Positions 8,655 to 16,422 of a stretch of 64,000 bases of DNA are shown here, one piece after another. The stretch is from Planctomycetota bacterium (GTDB lineage: Bacteria; Planctomycetota; Phycisphaerae; UBA1845; PWPN01). The stretch is from the NCBI GenBank assembly GCA_029550525.1, contig JAKPHF010000048.1, positions 186,001 through 250,000 of the forward strand, read 5' to 3'. Under the pieces are notes generated by a model. The model saw only the letters and a list, made by a program, of their open reading frames with translations. It made no database searches and was not told the DNA's origin. How positions within the stretch are numbered: the first letter of the stretch is position 1; each line of letters begins with the position of its first letter. The translations under genes and the position numbers were made by a program.

Positions 8655-9839
8655 TCACGATGTGAGCTGAGTGAGTTCGGCGTCGATCTCACACAAGCGT
8701 TCGGTCAGCAGTTGACGGCCACCTGCCCGGTATTGGCGAACGGCCCATTCGTACACATCGGTGAATCGACGGCGGAAGTTCTCGACGCTGAAAAGCTGAG
8801 CGTGCTCCTGGATTCGCGCCGCGGGCCAGAATTCGCCGGGTGAGGCCAGCCGGGACTCGAAGCTCAGAATGGCCTCGGCGAGACACTCGGGAGTCTGCGC
8901 GTCGAAGAACAGGCCCGTCGCATCTTCGACGACGGTTTCCAGCGCGCCGCCGGCGCGGAAAGCAATCACCGGACGGCCGGCGGCCATGGCCTCCACCGGC
9001 GTGAGGCCGAAGTCCTCCTGCCCGCAGAACAGAAACGCCCGGCAACGTCGCAGGTGATCGCGAACGACGGTATCATCCTGCCAACCGAGGATACGGACGC
9101 ATGAACCGGCACGTCGGCGCAGATCCGCAAGCAGCGGACCCGTGCCGATGACCACCAGCGGACGATTCAACCGGCTGCAAGCGTCTACGGCCAGGTCGAC
9201 CCGCTTATACGGCACGAGTTCGCTCACCACCAGGTAATAGTCGTCGGGATGCTCGACCGGCGGCGGGAACCCCACATCCACGGGCGGCGGAATGACGATG
9301 CTCGGCCGGCCGTAGTTACGGCGGATGCGCTCGGCAACGCATCGGCTATTGGCGATGAACAGATCCACGGTCTCGGCGGCCTGGCGATCGGCTCGGCGAA
9401 GCCGCTCGGCGAAAAGGCGAAGACCCGTCCGGCCGATCGGGCCGGCCTGGCGATAGTAGTCGTCGTAGAGGTCCCACACGTAACGCATGGGCGTGTGGCA
9501 GTAGCAGATCTTCAGAGCGTCCGGCCGGGTACGAATGGCCTTGATGATGGCGGCATCCGAGCAGATGACGGTGTCGAACTCGGTTGCGTCGAGCGAGCGA
9601 GCAGCGCAGGCCAGCAAGGGCAGCGCTTTACGCTGCAGGTCGGGGATCCAGTTGAGCCGCTGCAGCGCGGACAGCCGCAGCTCGCGCCGGGCCAGGCCGG
9701 GATCGAGCTGATCCCGGTTGGCCAGGAGGGCGTAGATGGGCGCCTCGGGAAACAGCCCTGCGAGAACGGCCAGCATCTTCTCGCCGCCGCGCATGCTCAT
9801 GAGCCAATGGTGGGCAAGCGCGACGCGGTTGGACGACAT
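8655..9839 (-). CDS. GT4-family glycosyltransferase
   Basis: 394 residues. The GT-B fold hallmarks are present: HHWLMSMRGGEK at the N-terminus (acceptor domain), YKRVDLAVDA where the donor domain begins, and the retaining GT4 motif EDFGLTPVEAMAAGRPVIAF with a conserved EX7E spacing. It probably adds a hexose to a lipid-linked glycan. The frame opens to 10097, but the upstream part looks non-coding; ATG 9839 starts the conserved domain, and ATG 9851 is an equally possible start with no better ribosome site. It fits the polysaccharide locus on the same strand. Confidence 0.86.
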   Translation of the reverse strand: MSSNRVALAHHWLMSMRGGEKMLAVLAGLFPEAPIYALLANRDQLDPGLARRELRLSALQRLNWIPDLQRKALPLLACAARSLDATEFDTVICSDAAIIKAIRTRPDALKICYCHTPMRYVWDLYDDYYRQAGPIGRTGLRLFAERLRRADRQAAETVDLFIANSRCVAERIRRNYGRPSIVIPPPVDVGFPPPVEHPDDYYLVVSELVPYKRVDLAVDACSRLNRPLVVIGTGPLLADLRRRAGSCVRILGWQDDTVVRDHLRRCRAFLFCGQEDFGLTPVEAMAAGRPVIAFRAGGALETVVEDATGLFFDAQTPECLAEAILSFESRLASPGEFWPAARIQEHAQLFSVENFRRRFTDVYEWAVRQYRAGGRQLLTERLCEIDAELTQLTS

Positions 9840-10326
9840 CCCCGTAACCATGCGGCCCAAGGATACGGGATCCGCGTCCGGACATAAAGACCGACCACAA
9901 CCCCCACATTCCCGCTGTATCACAAGGACGATTGGACATAGGCCGATCTGTCCCAGGAGAGAGATAGCAGCAGATTTGAACGAGCACTGGTTGAAGTAAA
10001 CGCTTGTGTCACCGGTCTTCCTGAATTGCTCAACCACAGGGGACACCGAGGACCACAGAGGCGGACATTTACAGAGGAAGCAGCACGGCATTTCCACGGG
10101 CTTACCTAGAAGATGTCACGGCGAGGCACGCTGATCAGATGCGATCCGTCCTTCCGACCGTTAATTCTCTGCGTCTCTGCGACTCTGTGGTTTTATTGGG
10201 GGCGAGTTCCGGTCGAAAGGGCCGGAGCGTTGCCGGGGGAAGCGGCTCTTCCTTGCGTGGGGGGCCGATGGATGCTCCAATAACGACTGGTTGATGGTTC
10301 CAGCAGACACGGAGAGCGGGGCAGCC
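9840..10326. other. 487-bp divergent intergenic region
   Basis: This lies between the glycosyltransferase and the folD-like gene. Nothing in it looks coding. It contains a short dispersed-type repeat at 10163-10191 (the complement reads ACCACAGAGTCGCAGAGACG) and a related degenerate CCACAGGGGACACCGAGGACC stretch near 10033. Confidence 0.5.
10163..10191. repeat. CAGAGACGCAGAG-type dispersed repeat
   Basis: TTCTCTGCGTCTCTGCGACT followed by CTGTGGTT belongs to the CAGAGACGCAGAG-like simple repeats found between genes in many planctomycete and deltaproteobacterial genomes. Only one good copy is in the window. Confidence 0.45.
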
Positions 10327-11211
10327 ATGGCGGCAGAGCTTCTTGACGGAAACCGGTTGGCCGAACGCATTCAGGCGGAGATTCGTGAACAGGTGGACCA
10401 GATGCGGCGGGCAGGCCGGCCGTTGAAGCTGGTGGCGATCCTCGTCGGCGAGCCGCCGGCCAGCATGGTGTACGCCCGCTCGCAGGCCAGGCAGTGCGAG
10501 AGGCTGGGGATCGAGTACGAGCTGGTGCAACTGCCCGTCGAGTGCGACGCGCCCTGCGTTCTGGAGCGAATCGACGAGTTGAACGCCGATCCGGCGGTGA
10601 CGGGGATCATGTTGCACCTGCCGCTGCCGCCCTGGATCAACCCCCACGAGATGCAGTATCGGATCGACCCCTATAAGGACGTCGAGGGCGTCAATCCCGC
10701 CAACATCGGGATGGTGTTCTACAATCATCCGATCATCGCGCCGTGCACGGCCCTGGCCGTGATCGAGATCATCAACGAGACGAAGATGCCGCTCCGCGGC
10801 GTGCACGCGGTGGTCGTCGGCCAGGGGGCGATCGTGGGCCGGCCCATCAGCGTGCTGCTGGCCCAGCGCGACGCAACGGTGACGGCCTGCAACGAGTTCA
10901 CGCCCGATCTGGCGTCGCACACGGCCCGGGCCGATCTCCTGGTGGTGGCGGCGGGCAAGGCCGGGCTGATCACGGCCGAGCACGTCAAGCCGGGCGCGGT
11001 GGTGATTGATGTGGGCATCAACCGCGTGCAGACGACCGACGAACAGGGCAAGACCGTCTCGCGCACGGTGGGCGACGTGGATTTCGAGTCCGTTCTCCCG
11101 GTAGCCGGCGCCATCACGCCCGTTCCGGGCGGCGTTGGACCGGTAACGGTGACCATGCTGCTGCGAAACACGGTCGAAGCAGCGAAGAAGCAGGCGGAGC
11201 GAAAAGCGTAG
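10327..11211 (+). CDS. folD: FolD-like methylenetetrahydrofolate dehydrogenase with altered catalytic residues
   Basis: 294 residues, full length for FolD, which makes 10-formyl-THF from 5,10-methylene-THF in two steps. The overall match is strong: ILVG--PAS, LPLP, the Rossmann segment GQGAIVGRPIS and PGGVGPVT. The residues that define the bifunctional enzyme are changed, however. The YxxxK motif is YARSQ (Tyr49, Gln53 instead of Lys); the Gln of QLPLP is His97; the Asp of DVDG is Glu120. In E. coli these are Lys54, Gln98 and Asp121. The cyclohydrolase step depends on the Lys, so this may be a dehydrogenase only. ATG 10327 follows GGAGAG; an upstream TTG is less likely. Confidence 0.85.
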   Translation: MAAELLDGNRLAERIQAEIREQVDQMRRAGRPLKLVAILVGEPPASMVYARSQARQCERLGIEYELVQLPVECDAPCVLERIDELNADPAVTGIMLHLPLPPWINPHEMQYRIDPYKDVEGVNPANIGMVFYNHPIIAPCTALAVIEIINETKMPLRGVHAVVVGQGAIVGRPISVLLAQRDATVTACNEFTPDLASHTARADLLVVAAGKAGLITAEHVKPGAVVIDVGINRVQTTDEQGKTVSRTVGDVDFESVLPVAGAITPVPGGVGPVTVTMLLRNTVEAAKKQAERKA

Positions 11212-11220
11212 GCGCGGGGA

Positions 11221-11237
11221 GCGGGCATCTTGCCCGC
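11221..11237. repeat. 17-base dispersed palindrome, copy 1
   Basis: GCGGGCATCTTGCCCGC lies ten bases after the folD-like stop. It is identical to copies at 30247, 36618 and 43040. The arms GCGGGCA/TGCCCGC form a 7-bp stem with a three-base loop. Confidence 0.8.
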
Positions 11238-11307
11238 CTCAAAAGTGGCGCAGACGATCCCCGCCCAACACCACCATACGGGGGAGAGAGGTAAGGCGAG
11301 GTTACCC

Positions 11308-12447
11308 ATGCACTCCTCCATCAGCTTTCTTGCAACGAGGGACGGTGGACGCAGCGTCACTGTCGCTTTGGCAACGTTGATTTGCATGTGCGCCGCGTCG
11401 TTAGCGGCCAGTCCCGAACCGACGGAAGTGGACGAGCTGACGACACTGCCTTTTGTCGCCACGCAACCGGCGACCACGCAGCCGGGCCGCGTCGTGCAGT
11501 TTCAGCCCAACGTCCGCATCGATTTTGGCAAGCGGCAAGTGGAGGTGGACGGTGCGGTCACGCTTCGCGAAGGGCTGCTCGAGTTGTTCGCCTGCTCGCC
11601 CAACACGCGCGAGTACGAGAGCATCGTGCGGCTCGACACGCGGCCAGTGGTGATCTTCCAGGCGTTGGGCCTGCTGGGACTCGAGCCGGGGCATCCGCTG
11701 CGGATGGATCCTCAGACGCTGGCGATCATTCCGCCGGCGGGTGATGCGGTGGCGATCGACGTGCAGTATGAGGAGAACGGCATCCGCAAGACCGTCCCCA
11801 TCGAGAACTGGATGCGCCACTCGCGCACCAAGGCGCCCCTGGAACGCCAGTCGTGGGTATTTGCCGGTTCGATTCCGCTGCCGAATGGCGGGATTGCCGC
11901 CGATGAGGAAGGCACGATCATTGCGGTCGTCGATTTCGAATCCGCGCTGGTGACCGTGCCGCATCTGCACACGGCAGCCAACGCCGAGTTGTGGCTCGAG
12001 CCCAACACGCCGGCGATTCCGGAGGTTGGCACACGTTGCACAGTCGTCTTTCGGCCGGGCCCGCTGCTGCTGCGTCTGGATCACACCGGCCGGCTGTACC
12101 TCGGATCGAAACCGGTGACGTTTGCCGAAGCGGCTCGCCGCCTGCGAGCGTTCGCACAGGAAAACCCGGGCTTGTCCATCGACGTGGAAATCGGACCGGA
12201 CAGCCCCGCCTCCGATCGGGATCGGTTGGAGCGCATGATTGAAGCGCTGCGGATCCCGGTGAATCGGCGAGCATTCACGCGTCCCGCTGCAACCGGTCCC
12301 GCCGGTGAGCCCGAGCCCGAAACCGAGAACGGCCAGTCTTCGGCAGAGTCGTCGAAAGTGATACCGCGGTGGCTGCTCGGCCAACTCGCGACGACGCATG
12401 ATCCCTCCCCTGCCGCGACGCAACCGGTCAACCAAACGGGAAGGTAA
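11308..12447 (+). CDS. Exported YdjY-domain protein
   Basis: 379 residues. A hydrophobic signal (about residues 17-34, ending SLAASPEP) is followed by a YdjY-type domain (about 60-260) with the VDGAVTLREGLLELFAC and YESIV segments usual in this family. The C-terminal part (about 265-330) has the beta-alpha-beta look of periplasmic ExbD/TolR domains (IDVEIGPDSPASDRDRLE). The tail is Pro/Thr-rich. ATG 11308 has GCGAGG six bases upstream; an earlier frame start would overlap the palindrome at 11221. Role unknown. Confidence 0.68.
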   Translation: MHSSISFLATRDGGRSVTVALATLICMCAASLAASPEPTEVDELTTLPFVATQPATTQPGRVVQFQPNVRIDFGKRQVEVDGAVTLREGLLELFACSPNTREYESIVRLDTRPVVIFQALGLLGLEPGHPLRMDPQTLAIIPPAGDAVAIDVQYEENGIRKTVPIENWMRHSRTKAPLERQSWVFAGSIPLPNGGIAADEEGTIIAVVDFESALVTVPHLHTAANAELWLEPNTPAIPEVGTRCTVVFRPGPLLLRLDHTGRLYLGSKPVTFAEAARRLRAFAQENPGLSIDVEIGPDSPASDRDRLERMIEALRIPVNRRAFTRPAATGPAGEPEPETENGQSSAESSKVIPRWLLGQLATTHDPSPAATQPVNQTGR

Positions 12448-12466
12448 CGCCGTTCTCGGCGTCTTC

Positions 12467-12489
12467 GGGGGGCGAGCATCTTGCCGGCC
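12467..12489. repeat. Degenerate copy of the 17-base palindrome
   Basis: GGCGAGCATCTTGCCGGCC is a variant of the GCGGGCATCTTGCCCGC hairpin in the convergent gap between the YdjY gene and the symporter gene. Confidence 0.5.
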
Positions 12490-12509
12490 GCAGACTGAGA
12501 GTGCCACCT

Positions 12510-12539
12510 ATTATGCGCACAATCAACGTGCGTCATAAT
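12510..12539. repeat. Inverted repeat ATTATGCGCAC / GTGCGTCATAAT
   Basis: An 11/12-base inverted repeat with a one-base bulge and a seven-base loop (AATCAAC) lies in the convergent gap. It could be a bidirectional terminator or a dispersed repeat; there is no T-run. Confidence 0.5.
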
Positions 12540-12556
12540 TGGCCCAGATAACGAGA

Positions 12557-12575
12557 GGCGGGCGAGACGCCCGCC
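12557..12575. repeat. Perfect hairpin GGCGGGCG-AGA-CGCCCGCC
   Basis: An 8-bp perfect stem with a three-base loop, followed by a C-run. It lies 22 bp from the symporter stop codon and is related in composition to the GCGGGCATC palindromes. It may serve as a terminator for either convergent gene. Confidence 0.55.
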
Positions 12576-12596
12576 CCCCATAAACTGTCCGGCACA

Positions 12597-14291
12597 TTAC
12601 CAGAAGAACACGTACAACCCCACCGTGACGAGGACCACTGCCCCGCCGACAATGGACACCGACCGCGAGGACTGCATATCGAAGTTCTGACTCACCGGCA
12701 TGGTCCTGGGCTCACGGAGCGGGGCCAGCTTCGTGATGATGGCCATGACGATGAGGATGATCACGAACGTGATGCCCATGCGATTGAGGAAGGCCATGTC
12801 GTAGAGATAGCCCATGAAACGGTCGAAACCACCCGGCGCGGTGCCGAGCTTTGCGAAGACGTCGGCAGCCCGCGTCTCGGCGGTCTCGAACACGTACTTG
12901 CTGGTGAGATACCAGCCGACGGGCCACTTCATGACGCCGTAGACCAAGGGCGAGATGACCATACCGACGATGGCGGCCGCCGCCGGCGCTCGCGGCACGG
13001 CAAAGCCGACCACAAACGCGGCCAGGATGCCCGGTGAGAACAGGCCCTGGAACTCCTGGATGAACTTGAACACGCCGCCGAACCGCGGATCGGCCAGACT
13101 CGGCGCGAGGACGCAAGCGATGATCATGAACAGGATGGTGGTGATTCGGCCGAGCCAGACCAGGCTGATCTGGGAAGCGGACGGCATGATCAGGCGCTTG
13201 TAGACGTCCATGGTGAAGATGGTGGAGGCCGAATTGAGCATGGACGCCAGCGAGCTGATCACGGCGCCGGCCAGAGCGGCCAGCACGAATCCGCGCCAGC
13301 CGGGGCCGATGAGCTCACGGATGAGCATGGGATAGACCGGATCGTTGGCGGTTTCCATTCCGGGCTGAAGCTTGTCGCCGAGAACCAGCGGGGCGAGGAT
13401 GCCGGGGATCACGATCACAAACGGGATGATCAGTTTGAGACACGCGGCGAACATCACGCCCAACTGGCCAGCCCGCAGCGTCTTGGCCGCCAGCGTGCGC
13501 TGGGTGATGTACTGGTTGAGGCCCCAGTAATACAGGTTGGGAATCCAGATGCCCAGCAGGAAGATGGTCCAGGGCAGTTCGGGGTGATCGGACGGGAGGA
13601 CCATGTGCATGCGCTTCGAGACTTCCGCGTGGGCCATGGCGGCGTTCCACCCCCCTGCCGCCTTTAGCGTGAACAGCGTCACCGCCGCCCCACCAAGAAT
13701 GAGCGCCGAGCCCTGCACGAGGTCGGCCCACAGCACCGCGCGAAGGCCGCCGAAAGCGGTATAGATCACCGCCACCAGGCCGATGGCCCAAATACCTTTG
13801 ACCAACGTCACTTCGCCGATCAGCGGGTAGGTGTGGTTGCCGAAAAAGATGTCCAGCGTGACGCCGCCCGAGAACACGACGGCCACGGTGGTGATGAAGA
13901 CGAACATGGTCAGCAGAAGCAATGACATGACGACGCGGGCGGCGGGGCTGTAGCGGTATTCGAGGTATTCCGGAATGGTGAAGATGCCCGCCCGAAGAAA
14001 GCGTGGCAGGAAAAACAGAGCCACGATGACCAGCGTGATGGCGGCGATCCACTCATAGCTGGCGATAGCCAGGCCGGCGTTGCCCGCCCCTGCCCCGGAC
14101 ATGCCGACGAACTGCTCCGTGGAGATGTTGGCGGCGATGAGCGAGAAGCCGATCAGAGGCCAGGTGGCGCCCCGTCCGGCGAGGAAGTAGTCGGTCGAGT
14201 CTCGCTCCTTGCGGCTCATGAGGATGGCGAAGCCGACGACGAACGCGACGAAGGCCAGGAAGAAGATGATGTCCAGCGATGTCAGTTGCAT
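12597..14291 (-). CDS. Sodium/sugar symporter (SSS family, vSGLT-like)
   Basis: 564 residues with about 14 hydrophobic helices. The first part closely follows the Vibrio SGLT pattern: AANISTEQFVGMSG, ASYEWIAAITL, FTIPEYLEYRY and YTAFGGLRAVLWADLVQG. The SSTIF and NLYYWGLNQYITQRTLAAK segments are also typical of the family. It should carry out Na+-driven uptake of a sugar or related polyol across the inner membrane. It is transcribed alone and divergent from the histidine kinase gene. Confidence 0.9.
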   Translation of the reverse strand: MQLTSLDIIFFLAFVAFVVGFAILMSRKERDSTDYFLAGRGATWPLIGFSLIAANISTEQFVGMSGAGAGNAGLAIASYEWIAAITLVIVALFFLPRFLRAGIFTIPEYLEYRYSPAARVVMSLLLLTMFVFITTVAVVFSGGVTLDIFFGNHTYPLIGEVTLVKGIWAIGLVAVIYTAFGGLRAVLWADLVQGSALILGGAAVTLFTLKAAGGWNAAMAHAEVSKRMHMVLPSDHPELPWTIFLLGIWIPNLYYWGLNQYITQRTLAAKTLRAGQLGVMFAACLKLIIPFVIVIPGILAPLVLGDKLQPGMETANDPVYPMLIRELIGPGWRGFVLAALAGAVISSLASMLNSASTIFTMDVYKRLIMPSASQISLVWLGRITTILFMIIACVLAPSLADPRFGGVFKFIQEFQGLFSPGILAAFVVGFAVPRAPAAAAIVGMVISPLVYGVMKWPVGWYLTSKYVFETAETRAADVFAKLGTAPGGFDRFMGYLYDMAFLNRMGITFVIILIVMAIITKLAPLREPRTMPVSQNFDMQSSRSVSIVGGAVVLVTVGLYVFFW

Positions 14292-14684
14292 GGGTAGCCC
14301 GTTCCTCCGGTTGTGCGAGCCTGATGACCGCCGATCGTATCGTCTCGTGCGGAGGCTCGAGCGAGCCGCCGCCGATGGTGCTGGGGCGAGCCAACCTCAT
14401 CCGCTTTGCGCGACCTCGATGGGAGCTGCCGCGGCGTGGGTCTTGGATGACGTGAGCTGGCCTCGGACGGTTGGACTATATCTTGGCGTCGAACCCCTAT
14501 CAAGCGTCGCCGACAGTGGGTGCAGGCGCTCAGCACGACACAAACGTGCAGCGGCGAGGCGCGCACGATGTGGAGTCCTGACGTGTGGCACTTTACGAAA
14601 TTTTGCTCCCCTGTTTTCAGATCGGATTGTGTCTGTGTTGCGGCCCTTGTACAATACGGGCGTCACTTGGAAACAGGTCCTGTC
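14292..14684. other. 393-bp divergent intergenic region
   Basis: This lies between the symporter and histidine kinase genes. It holds the kinase promoter (see 14627-14655). Nothing else is recognised. Confidence 0.5.
14627..14655 (+). promoter_or_regulatory. Sigma-70-type promoter for the histidine kinase
   Basis: TTGTGT (14627-14632), 17-bp spacer, TACAAT (14650-14655). Transcription would start near 14662, downstream of all ATG codons in the open frame. This argues for a non-ATG start at TTG 14685 or GTG 14700. Confidence 0.6.
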
Positions 14685-16346
14685 TTGGATATCAGCGACG
14701 TGGAACCCAATCTGCGCGAGGAATTGGAGAGGCTTCGGGCTCGCGTTGCCGAGCTCGAGAGCGCGGATGCTCGGCACTGCCGGGCGGAGAGCGCGCTGCG
14801 TGAAAGCGAGCAGTTGTATCGCCGCCTGGTGGAGACTTCGCCCGACAGCATCGTGCTGGCGGATGTTCATGGGCGCATTCTCATGGCAAACGAGCGGACG
14901 GCTCGTCTGCATGGCTACCAGGACCCATCGGAGCTGGCGGGCCGCAGCATCCTGGACATTGTTCCGGAAAATGAACGGGCCCAGGCCGAGGCTGACATCC
15001 GCCGGATCCTCGAGGTGGGTGAGCTGCGCGACCGTCAACACGTGCTGGTGCGAAAGGACGGCAGTACGTTCGTCGCCGAGGTAACCGGATCGCTCGTGCG
15101 CGACTCGGCGGGCCAGCCGAAGTACCTCATTTTCAATGGCCGCGACGTCACGACGCGCCTTCGGCTGCAGCGGGAGATGGTCGAGTCGCAGAAGCTCGAA
15201 AGCATCGGCCGGCTGGCCGGGGGCATCGCACACGACTTCAACAACCTGCTGGCCGTGATCCTGGGCAACGCCTCGCTGCAGTTGCGCAACCAGAGTCTGC
15301 CGCCCAAGACGCTGGAATGCTTGCGCGACGTGGTCGAGGCGGCCGAGCGGGCGTCGGCGTTGACGACGCAGTTGCTGGCCTACGCGCGGGGCGGGCTCCG
15401 CCGGCCTGTTCCCAGCGAACTCAACAGGCTGGTGCAGGCGGCGTGCGACATCCTTCGGCCCACGATGCCGAAGCAGACTGAGCTGAATCTGGACTTGGCG
15501 GCCAACCTGCCTGCGATCGTCGTGGACCGTAGCCAAATCCAGCAGGTGATCATCAACCTGTGCATGAACGCGATTCAGGCCGGTCCCTCGCCGGCCGTGG
15601 TGAACGTTTCCACGGGGTCCGAGAACATCGATGCCGCCCGGGCGAAGGAACTACAGCTGGATCCGGGCGAGTACGTGGTGTTGCGAGTGCAGGACCACGG
15701 TCCTGGCATCGATCCGGCCACCTTGGAGCGGATCTTCGAGCCGTTCTTCACGACTAAGCCGGATAGCCGCGGCATGGGCCTGCCCGCATCGCTGGGGATC
15801 GTCCAGAGTCACGGCGGGCGGCTGCTCATCCGCAGCGAGCTGGGCCAGGGCACCACGGCGACGGTCTGGCTGCCGGCCGCTCCGAAAGATGAGTCCCAAC
15901 CGCCGCCCAATCACGTCACGGTGACGAATGCCCCTCAGGGGACCGAGACAATCCTGGTCATCGAGCCGGACCCGGCAGTCAGCCACACGGCCGAGCAGAT
16001 TCTGGCCTCGCTGGGCTACTGCGTGGTCACTCGCAACGACGCCGAGCAGGCGCTTGCGTTTCTCCGAACCAACTGCGAGGACATCGACCTGGTGATCCTG
16101 AATTTCACGCTGCCCACGAAGTCGGGTCCGGAGATGCTCGAAGCGACCACGAAATGCTGTGGCGGGTTGGTGCCCGTGCTGCTGATCAGTGGATACGATC
16201 AGGCAGCGGAGGCGGGGGCGCTGGTGGAACTGGGTGCAGCCGGCTTCCTGCAGAAGCCGTTCTCGCTGATGTCGCTGGCCCAGGCCGTCCGCAAGATTCT
16301 GGACGACCCCAACCGTCCCAAGCGGCCCGCGCCTTCTGACGAGTAG
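14685..16346 (+). CDS. PAS-domain hybrid histidine kinase with C-terminal pseudo-receiver
   Basis: About 553 residues. Order: coiled coil, PAS domain (starting SEQLYRRLVETSPDSIV), HisKA with the phospho-acceptor His in GGIAHDFNNLL, HATPase_c with NLCMNAIQA (N box), DHGPGID (G1), FEPFFTTK (F box) and a GMGLPASLGIV G2 box, then a receiver-like domain. There is no transmembrane segment, so it is probably cytoplasmic. In the receiver the phospho-acceptor Asp is replaced by Asn (VILNFTLP; codon aat at 16101-16103) and the acidic pocket reads EPD. The start is uncertain: TTG 14685 has CAGG seven bases upstream and follows the promoter; GTG 14700 is the alternative. Confidence 0.78.
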   Translation: MDISDVEPNLREELERLRARVAELESADARHCRAESALRESEQLYRRLVETSPDSIVLADVHGRILMANERTARLHGYQDPSELAGRSILDIVPENERAQAEADIRRILEVGELRDRQHVLVRKDGSTFVAEVTGSLVRDSAGQPKYLIFNGRDVTTRLRLQREMVESQKLESIGRLAGGIAHDFNNLLAVILGNASLQLRNQSLPPKTLECLRDVVEAAERASALTTQLLAYARGGLRRPVPSELNRLVQAACDILRPTMPKQTELNLDLAANLPAIVVDRSQIQQVIINLCMNAIQAGPSPAVVNVSTGSENIDAARAKELQLDPGEYVVLRVQDHGPGIDPATLERIFEPFFTTKPDSRGMGLPASLGIVQSHGGRLLIRSELGQGTTATVWLPAAPKDESQPPPNHVTVTNAPQGTETILVIEPDPAVSHTAEQILASLGYCVVTRNDAEQALAFLRTNCEDIDLVILNFTLPTKSGPEMLEATTKCCGGLVPVLLISGYDQAAEAGALVELGAAGFLQKPFSLMSLAQAVRKILDDPNRPKRPAPSDE

Positions 16347-16422
16347 TGCAGCTATCAGCTGTCGGCTTCCAGCTATCAGCCAAAGGTCAGGCGCATAGCC
16401 TGCAGCTCAAATCTTCAAACCC
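16347..16422. repeat. AGCTATCAGC simple-repeat element in convergent gap
   Basis: Contains CAGCTATCAGCTGTCGGC and CCAGCTATCAGCC, imperfect repeats of AGCTATCAGC. The same style of repeat recurs in the gaps at 56286, 57363 and 63185. Confidence 0.5.

Noticed and set aside
8507..8692. Upstream extension of small paralogue B
   Set aside because: It overlaps the glycosyltransferase end, has no counterpart in paralogue A, and the perfect GGAGGT points to GTG 8506.
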